From: Paracoccaceae bacterium | GTDB lineage: Bacteria > Pseudomonadota > Alphaproteobacteria > Rhodobacterales > Rhodobacteraceae | Reading direction: 5' to 3' | DNA length: 12,664 bases | NCBI GenBank assembly: GCA_023260935.1 | Contig: JALQTL010000406.1 | Coordinates: 1 to 12,664 of the forward strand | Part shown: piece by piece, positions 1-7,243 of the stretch | How the letters are laid out: every line of letters begins with the position of its first letter | Numbering within the stretch: the stretch's first letter is position 1 | Program-made: the position numbers and the translations under genes | The notes under the pieces: model-generated | What the model was told of the DNA's origin: nothing | The model's input: the letters and a program-made list of their open reading frames with translations, nothing else | Database searches by the model: none

Positions 1-557
1 TGCCCAACATCACCTTCGGCCCGTCCACCTGCGCGGCGATCCGCAAGCACATCAAGGGTACCATGGACGTGCATCTGATGATTGCGCCGGTGGACCCGTA
101 TATCGAGGCCTTCGCCAAATCGGGCGCCGATATCATCACCGCGCATCTGGAAGCCGGGCCGCATATCCACCGTACGCTTCAGGCCATCCGGGCCAACGGT
201 GCCAAGGCCGGTCTGGCGCTGAACCCGGCCAGCGGGCTGGACCAGCTGCCTTGGCTTCTGGACACGGTTGATCTGGTCTGCGTGATGACGGTGAACCCCG
301 GTTTCGGCGGGCAGAAGTTCCTGCACAGCCAGATCGAAAAGGTCAAGGCGCTGCGCAAGATGATCGGCGACCGGCCGATCCATATCGAGATTGACGGAGG
401 CATCACCCCGGAAACCGCACCGCTGATGGCGGCGGCGGGCGCTGATGTACTGGTGGCCGGTTCGGCCGTGTTTGCCGGCGGTTCGGTTGACGCGCCCGAG
501 GTTTACGGCACGAATATTGCCAAGATCCGCGCCGCGGCCGAAGCAGCCCGTGTATGA
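1..557 (+). CDS. rpe: Ribulose-phosphate 3-epimerase, 5' end cut by the window
   Basis: The enzyme interconverts D-ribulose 5-phosphate and D-xylulose 5-phosphate in the pentose phosphate pathway and, where present, the Calvin cycle. The frame is open from base 3, before the first internal ATG at 63. The residues before that ATG (PNITFGPSTCAAIRKHIKG) are typical of the family, so 63 is not the start. The N-terminal 40 or so residues lie outside the window; 184 residues are visible against about 225-230 for the family. Hallmarks in order are DVHLMI (bases 66-83, metal/catalytic Asp and His), LNPAS, MTVNPGFGGQKF (around 285-320, phosphate-binding loop), EIDGGI (around 387-404, second catalytic Asp) and the terminal phosphate loop AGSAVF. 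The stop overlaps the next gene's ATG as ATGA, which points to translational coupling with the phosphatase. Nothing is degenerate in the visible part. Confidence 0.95.
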   Translation, partial: PNITFGPSTCAAIRKHIKGTMDVHLMIAPVDPYIEAFAKSGADIITAHLEAGPHIHRTLQAIRANGAKAGLALNPASGLDQLPWLLDTVDLVCVMTVNPGFGGQKFLHSQIEKVKALRKMIGDRPIHIEIDGGITPETAPLMAAAGADVLVAGSAVFAGGSVDAPEVYGTNIAKIRAAAEAARV

Positions 558-1219
558 TGCCCATGCGTGACCTTGGCCTGATCTTCGATCTGGATGGCAC
601 CCTGATTGACAGCGCGCCAGATATTCACGCCATCGCCAACCGGGTGCTGGCGACGGAAGGGCTTGGTCCCTTGTCCTTTAATCAGGTCCGCAGCTTCATT
701 GGCAATGGCGTCGGCGTGCTGATTCAGCGTTGCCTTGGCGCCCTGGGCTACGGCGACGATCCCGCGTTGCATGCCCGCATCAGCGCCCGTTTTGCCGAAA
801 TCTATGAAGACACGCATGATCTGACCCGGACATATCCGGGGGTGATAGAGGCGCTTGACCTGCTTGCCGCGCGCTATCCGCTTGCGCTTTGCACCAACAA
901 GCCCGAGGCCCCTACCCGCGCGGTCTTGCGCCATTTCGGCCTGCTTGACCTGTTTCCCGTGATCGTCGGCGGTGACACGCTGGCCGAACGCAAGCCGCAC
1001 CCTGCCCCGCTGCTTTTGGCGCAAAGCCGCCTTTCCACCCGGCGTCACCTGTTTCTGGGCGATAGTGAGGTGGATGCTGAAACGGCAAAGAATGCGGGCG
1101 TTCCTTTCCTTCTTTACACCGAAGGCTATCGCAAGACCGCCCCGCAAAGCCTTGGCGCCACGTTGATTTTCGACAACTGGTCCAGCCTTCCCGCAAAGAT
1201 TGCAGCGCTGCCCCTCTAA
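554..1219 (+). CDS. gph: Phosphoglycolate phosphatase, HAD superfamily
   Basis: This HAD hydrolase of 221 residues probably dephosphorylates 2-phosphoglycolate, in the Gph/CbbZ line. The four HAD motifs are visible: motif I FDLDGTLIDSAPD with nucleophile Asp12 and acid Asp14; motif II CTNKPE with Thr114; motif III ERKPHP with Lys147; motif IV GDSEVD with Asp170 and Asp174. A helical cap domain lies between motifs I and II. The DSAPD after motif I and the GDSEVD motif fit Gph better than other HAD enzymes, although substrate cannot be fixed from sequence. The start at 554 overlaps the rpe stop (ATGA). An in-frame ATG at 563 would give a protein three residues shorter, and neither has a strong ribosome binding site, so coupling to rpe translation is likely. 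rpe and gph are often adjacent in Proteobacteria. Confidence 0.9.
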   Translation: MMPMRDLGLIFDLDGTLIDSAPDIHAIANRVLATEGLGPLSFNQVRSFIGNGVGVLIQRCLGALGYGDDPALHARISARFAEIYEDTHDLTRTYPGVIEALDLLAARYPLALCTNKPEAPTRAVLRHFGLLDLFPVIVGGDTLAERKPHPAPLLLAQSRLSTRRHLFLGDSEVDAETAKNAGVPFLLYTEGYRKTAPQSLGATLIFDNWSSLPAKIAALPL

Positions 1220-1231
1220 CATATTCAATAC

Positions 1232-1260
1232 TTGCAATATATCTTCCGTTCCGCTATCCA
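1232..1260 (+). promoter_or_regulatory. Candidate sigma-70 promoter for the SulP gene
   Basis: The 62-base gap after gph holds TTGCAA (1232-1237), a 17-base spacer and TATCCA (1255-1260). The predicted transcript would start near 1267, just ahead of the ribosome binding site GGAG at 1272-1275. The gap is AT-rich compared with its neighbours. This is a match by eye; the -10 is two bases from consensus. Confidence 0.45.
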
Positions 1261-1281
1261 TCGCCGGATACGGAGAACGTG

Positions 1282-3033
1282 ATGAAACGCTTTTTTCCCA
1301 TTCTGGACTGGGCCCCGCGCTATGACCGGGCCACCCTGACGAATGACCTTGTGGCGGCGGTGATCGTGACGATCATGCTGATCCCGCAATCCCTTGCCTA
1401 TGCGCTTCTGGCGGGCTTGCCGGCCGAGGTGGGGCTTTACGCCTCGATCGCGCCTCTGGTATTCTATGCGGTCTTCGGCACCTCGCGCGCGCTGGCGGTG
1501 GGGCCGGTGGCGGTGGTCAGCCTGATGACAGCCGCCGCGGTGGGAGAGATCGCTGCCCCCGGCACGCCGGAATATCTGGGCGCAGCCATTGCCATGGCGG
1601 TGGCATCAGGCCTGATGTTGCTGGCGATGGGGGTGCTGAAGCTGGGGTTCATCGCCAATTTCCTGAGCCATCCGGTGATTTCCGGGTTCATCACCGCTTC
1701 GGGCTTGCTGATCGCCGCCGGACAATTGCCGGGGCTTCTGGGGATCAAGGCGCCGGGGCATACCCTGCCCGAGATCCTGTCGGGCCTCTGGGCGGGGTTG
1801 GCGGGGTTCAATCCATTCACCCTTGCCATCGGGGCCTTTGCCACGGCCGTGCTGTGGTGGGCGCGCAGCCGGATGAAGGCAGCGCTTGCCGGCTGGGGTG
1901 TGCCGACCAATATGGCCACGGTTCTGGTGCGCGCAGCGCCGGTAGGGGTGGTGGCGATCACCACGCTGGTGGCCTTTGCCTTTGGCCTTGGGCAACAGGG
2001 TGTGGCGCTGGTGGGTGATATCCCCTCGGGCCTGCCGGCCCCGGCGCTGCCGCCGCTGGACCCGGATCTTTGGGCCGCCATTCTGGTGCCCGCGGCGCTG
2101 ATCTCGCTGGTGGGCTATGTGGAAACCGTTTCCGTGGCACAGACCCTTGCGGCCAAGCGGCGCCAGCGGATCGACCCCGATCAGGAACTGGTGGCCCTTG
2201 GCATGGCGAATCTGGGGGCCGGGTTTTCAGGCGGCTTTCCGGTGACGGGGGGCTTTGCGCGCTCTGTGGTGAATTTCGATGCCGGGGCGGAAACTCCGGC
2301 AGCGGGGGCCTTTACCGCCATCGGCATGGCGCTTGCCACGCTGTTCCTGACGCCGCTACTGTTTCACCTGCCCAAAGCCACCCTGTCGGCCACGATTATC
2401 GTCGCGGTGCTGGGGCTGGTGGATCTGAAGGCGCTGTGGCGCACATGGGGCGTGAACCGGGCCGATGCCGCCGCCATGGCCGCCACCATTGCCATCACCC
2501 TGCTGGCGGGGGTTGAACCGGGCATCGCTTCGGGCGTGGCCCTGTCAATCCTGCTGCACCTGTGGCGCACCTCGCGGCCCCATTTCGCCGTCATCGGCCA
2601 GGTTCCGGGCACAGAGCATTACCGCAACGTCAATCGCCACAGCGTCGTCACCGTCCCCGAGGTGCTGTCGATCCGGGTGGATGAGGCGCTCTATTTCCCC
2701 AATGCTCGCTGGCTGGAAGATACGGTCATGGCTGCCGTGGCCTCTGACCCGCGCATCCGCAACGTGGTGCTGAACTGCGTGGCGGTGAACGATGTCGACA
2801 GTTCGGCCATCGAAAGCCTGGAAGCGATCAATACGCGGCTCAGGGATTCCGGCGTGCGCCTGCATCTGGCCGAGGTGAAGGGCCCGGTAATGGACCGGCT
2901 GAAACGCACCCATCTCATCGACGATCTGACCGGCTTCGTGCACCTGACGCAATATGATGCCATGCAGGCCCTTGCCCCAGAGCCGACACAGGCCACCCGC
3001 GCCCTGCCCCGCTGCAACACCGCCAAGGCCTGA
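1282..3033 (+). CDS. SulP (SLC26-like) anion transporter with C-terminal STAS domain
   Basis: This inner-membrane transporter of 583 residues belongs to the SulP/SLC26 family, whose members move sulfate, bicarbonate, dicarboxylates or other anions. The substrate cannot be read from sequence. The N-terminal three quarters are a series of hydrophobic helices. They contain the family signature region around residues 25-75: IPQSLAYALLAGLP, then GLYASIAPLVFYAVFGTSR and LAVGPVAVVSLM. A cytoplasmic STAS domain follows from about residue 457 to 560 (LSIRVDEALYFPNARWLED, then DVDSSAIESLEAINTRL), including the Ser-containing DSS turn. The start is set at the ATG at 1282, six bases after GGAG (1272-1275); a GTG at 1279 would sit only three bases from it. 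Length is normal for bacterial SulP proteins. The gene ends five bases from the stop of the convergent oxidoreductase gene, so the two transcripts probably overlap at their 3' ends. No carbonic anhydrase or sulfur-assimilation gene is nearby to suggest a substrate. Confidence 0.93.
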   Translation: MKRFFPILDWAPRYDRATLTNDLVAAVIVTIMLIPQSLAYALLAGLPAEVGLYASIAPLVFYAVFGTSRALAVGPVAVVSLMTAAAVGEIAAPGTPEYLGAAIAMAVASGLMLLAMGVLKLGFIANFLSHPVISGFITASGLLIAAGQLPGLLGIKAPGHTLPEILSGLWAGLAGFNPFTLAIGAFATAVLWWARSRMKAALAGWGVPTNMATVLVRAAPVGVVAITTLVAFAFGLGQQGVALVGDIPSGLPAPALPPLDPDLWAAILVPAALISLVGYVETVSVAQTLAAKRRQRIDPDQELVALGMANLGAGFSGGFPVTGGFARSVVNFDAGAETPAAGAFTAIGMALATLFLTPLLFHLPKATLSATIIVAVLGLVDLKALWRTWGVNRADAAAMAATIAITLLAGVEPGIASGVALSILLHLWRTSRPHFAVIGQVPGTEHYRNVNRHSVVTVPEVLSIRVDEALYFPNARWLEDTVMAAVASDPRIRNVVLNCVAVNDVDSSAIESLEAINTRLRDSGVRLHLAEVKGPVMDRLKRTHLIDDLTGFVHLTQYDAMQALAPEPTQATRALPRCNTAKA

Positions 3034-3038
3034 ACCGG

Positions 3039-4196
3039 TCAGACGATGGCGCGTTCGCGAAAGGGCTGGCCCGCCAGCATCCGGTCTACCGCCAGATCGG
3101 AAAGGTCGATCGACTGCCAGCTGCCGGTCAGGATATGTTCGGCAAGGCCGCGCCCCACGGCAGGCGATTGTTGCAGGCCGTGGCCGGAGAAGCCGTTGCA
3201 CAGGTAAAGGTTCGGCATCAGCGGGTGCGGGCCCAGAATGGCGTTCTGGTCCAGCGTGTTGAAGGCATAGTGCCCGACCCAGTGCCGCACCACCTTGACC
3301 GCGTCAAAGCCCGGGGCGCGGTGGTAAAGCTGTTCCCAGATCACTGCTTCGAACAGATCAAGGTCCGGTTCAAAATCATCGGGCGCGCAGGGGCCATCAT
3401 CCTGCGGCACGGTGGCGGTGATCCAGTGGCCCTGTTCGGGACGCAGGTAAAAGCCCTGATCCACCAGCAGCGGCGCATCGGGATGACGCGCGTTCGGCGC
3501 ATCGATCACGAAAACAGTGCGCTTGCGTGGCTCTACCGCCAGATCAAGCCCCGCCATGCGCATCACATCGCTTGCCCGCGTGCCGGCTGCATTCACCGCC
3601 TGCCCGCAAGCCACCGGCCCGGCCTTTTCCAGAATCACCGCAGCCACCCGGCCGGAACGGACCGTCAACCCCGTCACCCGGTCGGTCACAAAGCGCGCCC
3701 CTTGCGCCTTGGCCATCGACCGGAACCCTGCCAGAAGGCCCATATTGTCAAACCAACCTTCATCGCGCGGGCCAAAGGTGGCGGCGGTCAGGTCATCGGT
3801 GTTCAGCCACGGAAAGCGCGCGGCAATCTGACCGGGCGACCAAAGCTCGGTTGCCGCACCATGGGCGCGCTGCATCGCCGCCACCTCGGCCAGCGTTCCG
3901 GCGCCTTCGTCCGTGCTTGCCAGAAACAGATAACCGTTTTCCTTCAGCCCCAGATCCAGCCCCGACAGCGCCGCGAAATCGCGGATGAAGCCGATCCCGA
4001 AGCGTGAGATTTCCACATTCACCGCCGTGGTGAACTGCTGGCGGATCGATGCCACCGACAGCGCCGTCGACGACCGCGCAAAGCTGGTGTCCTGTTCCAC
4101 CACCAGCACATCCAGCCCCGGGCGCATCTTTGTCAGCCAGAAGGCCACAGATGCCCCCATGACCGCCCCGCCGATCACCACCACATCCGCCTTCAT
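3039..4196 (-). CDS. FAD-dependent oxidoreductase, DAO family (FOXRED1/sarcosine-oxidase-like)
   Basis: This flavoprotein of 385 residues belongs to the D-amino-acid oxidase/DadA/sarcosine oxidase superfamily, which oxidises the C-N bond of amino acids or secondary amines. The N-terminus is the dinucleotide-binding fold ADVVVIGGAVMGASVAFWL, with glycines 9, 10 and 14 in the GxGxxG position; the second is displaced to GGAVMG. The C-terminal stretch NGFSGHGLQQSPAVGR (residues 334-349) is the second FAD contact, and its wording resembles the FOXRED1-like subgroup. There is no signal peptide. The ATG at 4196 follows GGGGGA about eight to nine bases upstream. The gene is transcribed away from the LuxR-family regulator gene, with 112 bases between the two starts, so it is a plausible target of that regulator. 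The true substrate is unknown; glycine, sarcosine, D-amino acids or dimethylglycine are family options. Confidence 0.85.
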   Translation of the reverse strand: MKADVVVIGGAVMGASVAFWLTKMRPGLDVLVVEQDTSFARSSTALSVASIRQQFTTAVNVEISRFGIGFIRDFAALSGLDLGLKENGYLFLASTDEGAGTLAEVAAMQRAHGAATELWSPGQIAARFPWLNTDDLTAATFGPRDEGWFDNMGLLAGFRSMAKAQGARFVTDRVTGLTVRSGRVAAVILEKAGPVACGQAVNAAGTRASDVMRMAGLDLAVEPRKRTVFVIDAPNARHPDAPLLVDQGFYLRPEQGHWITATVPQDDGPCAPDDFEPDLDLFEAVIWEQLYHRAPGFDAVKVVRHWVGHYAFNTLDQNAILGPHPLMPNLYLCNGFSGHGLQQSPAVGRGLAEHILTGSWQSIDLSDLAVDRMLAGQPFRERAIV

Positions 4197-4228
4197 GCTG
4201 ATGTTTCCCCCGAAGAATCATCGTCCTT

Positions 4229-4255
4229 TGACCGGACGGTCAGAAACGGTTAGAA
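4229..4255. promoter_or_regulatory. Candidate operator between the divergent oxidoreductase and LuxR-family genes
   Basis: A perfect inverted repeat, TGACCG-GA-CGGTCA, lies at 4229-4242. It overlaps a tandem direct repeat, ACGGTCAGAA at 4236-4245 and ACGGTTAGAA at 4246-4255, with one mismatch in ten. The site lies in the 112-base divergent intergenic region. That is where a regulator controlling itself and its neighbour would bind. It does not match the classical lux/tra box by eye. Function is inferred only from position and symmetry. Confidence 0.4.
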
Positions 4256-4308
4256 CAGGGCGTCCAGCGAAGGACAAGCCGCCACAGGGGGCGAAAACGG
4301 GGAAGGTG

Positions 4309-5088
4309 ATGTCGGCCGTTTTGCCGCTTTTGCTGCGCATTGCCGAGGCAGAGACAGTGGCCGATGTCTGGGCCACCGCCACCGGATATTTCGCCGGGCT
4401 GGGCTTTTCGCGTGCCGATTACGGCTTTACCCGCTTTCTGCATGCCCGCAACATCGGCGACCCCGATGACGCCATCTATCTGACCACGGGAAATGCGGAT
4501 CATGCGGCCCGGTATTTCCACAACGGCTTTTTCGCCCGCACCCCGGCCTATCGCTGGGCCGTGGCCCATTCCGGTGACCGCACCTGGAAGTGGATCCGCG
4601 ATGTCTATCGCGCCGGCCAGCTTGCCCCCGACGAACGCGCGGCGGTGGAATACAACATGTCGCTGGGCATCGTCGCCGGCGTCACGATCAGCTTTCCCGA
4701 AACCTCGGCCCGCTCGAAAGGCGCGCTTAGCCTGACGGCGGATACGGGGCTGAGCGTCGATCAGGTCGAGACGATCTGGGCAGATCACCGGGCCGAGGCG
4801 ATGGCGGTGGCGCATATGATGCACCTGCGCCTGATCCAACTGCCGCAACCCACCCAAAGGCGCAGCCTGACGCAGCGCCAGCGCGAGGCGCTGGAATGGG
4901 TAGCCGATGGCAAAACCACGCAGGATGTGGCCATGCTGATGTCGGTTTCGCCGGCCATGGTGGAAAAGCACCTGCGCCTTGCACGCGAGGCACTGGCGGT
5001 TGAAACCACGGCGCAGGCCGTGGCCAAGGCATCGCTTCTGAATCTGATCTTCCAGCGCACTTTTGAAACACCGGCTAGTGGCAAGTGA
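4309..5088 (+). CDS. LuxR-family transcriptional regulator, probable LuxR solo
   Basis: This regulator of 259 residues has an N-terminal autoinducer-binding-type domain (about residues 15-165) and a C-terminal LuxR/GerE helix-turn-helix (about 186-245: LTQRQREALEWVADGKT, then DVAMLMSVSPAMVEKHLR). The aromatic Trp pair TWKW (92-95) and the LGIVAG glycines (119-124) fit the acyl-homoserine-lactone domain. The usual Asp-Pro pair that contacts the ligand amide (Asp70-Pro71 in TraR) appears here as Thr78-Pro79, in FFARTPAYRW. No luxI-type synthase gene is in the window, so it looks like an orphan regulator with changed or lost ligand preference. The start is uncertain: ATG 4309 or GTG 4306, both just after GGGGAAGG (4299-4306). 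The reading frame stays open upstream into the divergent gene, but that part is not LuxR-like. The gene diverges from the FAD oxidoreductase gene. Confidence 0.85.
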   Translation: MSAVLPLLLRIAEAETVADVWATATGYFAGLGFSRADYGFTRFLHARNIGDPDDAIYLTTGNADHAARYFHNGFFARTPAYRWAVAHSGDRTWKWIRDVYRAGQLAPDERAAVEYNMSLGIVAGVTISFPETSARSKGALSLTADTGLSVDQVETIWADHRAEAMAVAHMMHLRLIQLPQPTQRRSLTQRQREALEWVADGKTTQDVAMLMSVSPAMVEKHLRLAREALAVETTAQAVAKASLLNLIFQRTFETPASGK

Positions 5089-5359
5089 TAATTAGGTTTT
5101 TCCGGGTAGGGAAATCCTGACTTACGCAACGTCAGCACATGCTCCATTCTGCTCCTGTTCCGTGAATAGCGGCCGTTTGGCTGCGGAACGGCGGGCGGCG
5201 GGCGGTCCATTCTGACCAAGCCTTTCGCACGTCTTTGGGTCGTTGGGGATTTCCCCTCTCCCATGGCCTGTCCACCTTGGGCTGCCGTTCATTTCAACGG
5301 CCGGCACAAGGGGCATATACCCCGTCGCGGTCCTGTCCCGGGCGCGGCGGGGGCTTATG
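5089..5359. other. Intergenic tract without a convincing gene, with several short inverted repeats
   Basis: No reading frame here has family-like sequence or a good ribosome binding site. The tract holds GTTCCG (5157-5162) with CGGAAC (5184-5189), the 12-base inverted repeat GGGGATTTCCCC (5245-5256), GCCGTT (5284-5289) with AACGGC (5296-5301), and GGGG-CATATA-CCCC (5310-5323). The nonamer TCCATTCTG occurs twice (5143-5151 and 5206-5214). Minus-strand frames crossing 5122-5316 are rich in Arg, Pro and Ala, as expected of non-coding GC-rich DNA. The tract could be the 3' untranslated part of the regulator gene or hold a small RNA that ends at the hairpin at 5360-5392. Confidence 0.5.
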
Positions 5360-5392
5360 CGGCGGCGCGCCCCCCAGGCGCGCCGCCGTTTT
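5360..5392 (+). terminator. Rho-independent terminator, plus strand
   Basis: A perfect 11-base stem, CGGCGGCGCGC (5360-5370) with GCGCGCCGCCG (5378-5388), closes a seven-base loop and is followed by TTTT (5389-5392). The T tract is on the plus strand only. It would end transcription from the LuxR-family gene, 272 bases upstream, or from an unannotated small RNA in between. Confidence 0.75.
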
Positions 5393-5444
5393 CATTGCAG
5401 CAGAATCCCGGCACCGCCCCGCACTGCCCCGCGGGCACGAAATG

Positions 5445-5472
5445 AAAAAGGGCGGCCCCCGCGGGACCGCCC
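5445..5472 (-). terminator. Rho-independent terminator of the minus-strand rpsB-tsf operon
   Basis: Read on the minus strand, GGGCGGTCCC (5472-5463), loop GCG and GGGGCCGCCC (5459-5450) form a ten-base stem with one G-U pair, followed at once by TTTTT (5449-5445). It starts 24 bases after the tsf stop codon. Together with the plus-strand terminator 50 bases away it separates the two convergent transcription units. Confidence 0.85.
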
Positions 5473-5496
5473 CCTGATCTTGACGAAACCGTCGGA

Positions 5497-6405
5497 TCAG
5501 CCCTGAAGCGCCTTGGCGACTTCGGCGGCAAAATCTTCCTGCTTCTTCTCGATGCCTTCACCCACGGCAACGCGGGCATAGCCGGTGATCTCGACGCCGG
5601 CTTCCTTGGCCGCGGCTTCCACGGTCAGGTCGGGATTGATCACGAAAGCCTGACCCAGCAGCGTATTTTCTGCCAGGAACTTCTTCATCCGGCCCGGAAT
5701 GATGTTGTTATGGATCACTTGCTCGGGCTTCGGCTTGGCCGAGGCAGCGTTTTCTTCCAGCGCCTTGGCAGTCTGCACGGCCAGTTCACGCTCTACCACC
5801 GAAGGGTCCAGCGTGGCTTCCGACAGCGACAGCGGCGACGTGGCGGCGATGTGCATCGCGAACTGCTTGCCGATCTCTTCGGCCTTGGCCTTGTCGCCCT
5901 TCAGCGCGACCAGAACGCCGATCTTGCCCATGCCTGCGGTGGCCGCATTGTGGACATAGGACACAACCGTGTCGCCTTCCAGCACATGCATGCGGCGGAA
6001 GGTCATGTTCTCGCCGATACGGGCGATGGCTTCCTGAATCACGGTATCAACGGTCTTGCCGTTCAGATGCGCGGCCTTCACCACCTCGATCGAGTCGCCG
6101 GTGGTCAGCGCGACATTCGCCACGTCACGGACCAGCGCCTGAAAATCCTCGTTCTTGGCCACGAAGTCGGTTTCCGAGTTGATCTCGATGGCAACGCCCT
6201 TGCCATCGGTCACGGCCACGCCGATCAGGCCTTCGGCCGCAACGCGATCTGCCTTCTTGGCGGCCTTGGCAAGGCCCTTGGTGCGCAGCCAGTCAACGGC
6301 GGCTTCCATGTCGCCATTGGTTTCGGTCAGCGCTTTTTTCGCATCCATCATGCCTGCGCCAGTGGATTCGCGCAGTTCCTTCACCATTGCTGCGGTGATT
6401 GTCAT
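5497..6405 (-). CDS. tsf: Elongation factor Ts, copy 1 (complete)
   Basis: EF-Ts is the guanine-nucleotide exchange factor that releases GDP from EF-Tu in the cytoplasm. This copy has 302 residues, normal for Alphaproteobacteria. The N-terminal UBA-like domain (MVKELRESTGAGMMDAKKAL, residues 7-26) and the EF-Tu-contacting motif TDFVAKN (79-85) are intact, followed by the usual core subdomains. The start is ATG 6405, six bases after CAGGAG; the open frame runs further upstream, but without family sequence. It is the second gene of the operon after rpsB (73-base gap with a hairpin) and is followed by a strong terminator. Codon choice (Leu CTG/CTT, Lys AAG, Ala GCC) matches the genes to its left and differs from copy 2 at 12238. 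This copy shows no sign of decay. Confidence 0.97.
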   Translation of the reverse strand: MTITAAMVKELRESTGAGMMDAKKALTETNGDMEAAVDWLRTKGLAKAAKKADRVAAEGLIGVAVTDGKGVAIEINSETDFVAKNEDFQALVRDVANVALTTGDSIEVVKAAHLNGKTVDTVIQEAIARIGENMTFRRMHVLEGDTVVSYVHNAATAGMGKIGVLVALKGDKAKAEEIGKQFAMHIAATSPLSLSEATLDPSVVERELAVQTAKALEENAASAKPKPEQVIHNNIIPGRMKKFLAENTLLGQAFVINPDLTVEAAAKEAGVEITGYARVAVGEGIEKKQEDFAAEVAKALQG

Positions 6406-6425
6406 AGCAGACTCCTGAAATTCCG

Positions 6426-6452
6426 AATGGATCGGCGGAGGTGTACCCCCGC
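6426..6452 (-). other. rpsB-tsf intercistronic hairpin, copy 1
   Basis: On the minus strand, CGGCGGGGG, loop TACA and CCTCCGCCG form a nine-base stem with one G-U pair in the 73-base gap between the rpsB stop and the tsf start. There is no T tract after it, so it is unlikely to be a full terminator. It may act as a partial attenuator, or as an RNA-processing or stability element that sets the S2 to EF-Ts ratio. A different-sequence hairpin lies at the same place in copy 2 (12189-12210). Confidence 0.6.
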
Positions 6453-6478
6453 CGTGTAACAGTCGTGGAAAAGCCCGA

Positions 6479-7237
6479 TCAGGCCTCGGCGACCGCTTCT
6501 TCTTCCGGTGCCACTTCAAGCGCGCCCAGATCGACACCCGCCGCACCCAGCTGCGCCGACATGCCGTCCAGCGCCGCGCGCGAGATCAGGTCGCAATACA
6601 GGCTGATCGCGCGGGCCGCGTCATCGTTGCCCGGGATCACATAGTCCACGCCCTTGGGCGAGCAGTTGGTATCGACCACGGCCACAACCGGAATGCCCAG
6701 CTTCTTGGCTTCCAGAATGGCCAAATCTTCCTTGCCCACATCGATCACGAAGATCAGGTCGGGGGTGCCGCCCATTTCACGGATGCCGCCCAGCGAAGCC
6801 TGAAGCTTGGCCTGATCGCGTTCCATGTTCAGACGTTCCTTCTTGGTCAGGCCCTCGGCGCCCGAAGCCAGAAGTTCGTCAAGCTGCTTCAGGCGCTGGA
6901 TCGACTGGCTGATGGTCTTCCAGTTCGTCAGCGTGCCGCCAAGCCAGCGGTGGTTCATGTAGTATTGTGCGCATTTTTCGGCGGCTTCGGCGACCGGCTT
7001 CTGGGCCTGACGCTTGGTGCCGACGAACAGGATGCGGCCGCCCTTGGCCACGGTATCACGCACCACCTTCAGCGCCTGATCCAGCATCGGAACGGTCTGG
7101 GTCAGGTCAAGGATGTGAATCCCGTTGCGGTCGCCATAGATGTACTCTGCCATCTTGGGGTTCCAGCGTTGGGTCTGGTGGCCGTAGTGAACGCCAGCTT
7201 CAAGCAGCTGACGCATGGAAAACTCGGGGAGCGCCAT
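6479..7237 (-). CDS. rpsB: 30S ribosomal protein S2, copy 1 (complete)
   Basis: S2 is an essential late-binding protein of the 30S subunit that helps recruit S1 and binds near the 16S head-platform junction. This copy has 252 residues. Hallmarks are the N-terminal MRQLLEAGVHYGHQTQRWNP, then IHILDLTQT, FVGTKRQA, NHRWLGGTLTNW, GGIREMG, PVVAVVDTNCSP and IPGNDDAARAI, with the acidic C-terminal tail usual in Alphaproteobacteria. The start is ATG 7237: AAAGGAA sits about seven bases upstream, while the in-frame TTG at 7243 is too close to it. It is the first gene of the rpsB-tsf operon and diverges from the patatin-like gene. It has its own promoter and a structured leader that is also seen in copy 2. 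A second S2 gene is at 11396; the two proteins differ at about 38 of 251 positions by eye, mostly conservatively. Confidence 0.97.
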   Translation of the reverse strand: MALPEFSMRQLLEAGVHYGHQTQRWNPKMAEYIYGDRNGIHILDLTQTVPMLDQALKVVRDTVAKGGRILFVGTKRQAQKPVAEAAEKCAQYYMNHRWLGGTLTNWKTISQSIQRLKQLDELLASGAEGLTKKERLNMERDQAKLQASLGGIREMGGTPDLIFVIDVGKEDLAILEAKKLGIPVVAVVDTNCSPKGVDYVIPGNDDAARAISLYCDLISRAALDGMSAQLGAAGVDLGALEVAPEEEAVAEA

Positions 7238-7243
7238 GTCCAA

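Noticed and set aside
503..1261. Open frame of 252 codons on the minus strand opposite gph
   Set aside because: It lies wholly across rpe/gph, whose catalytic motifs are clear. The frame has no recognisable family sequence and reflects high GC content.
3135..4007. Open frame of 290 codons on the plus strand opposite the FAD oxidoreductase
   Set aside because: His/Arg/Gln-rich composition typical of an antisense frame; the minus-strand gene has FAD-binding motifs at both ends.
3985..4308. N-terminal extension of the LuxR-family protein (frame open from 3985)
   Set aside because: It would overlap the divergent oxidoreductase gene and the operator-like repeats, and it has no LuxR domain sequence.
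5122..5316. Small minus-strand protein of 64 residues after the LuxR-family gene
   Set aside because: Arg/Pro/Ala-rich, no ribosome binding site and no family resemblance; the region is dominated by inverted repeats.
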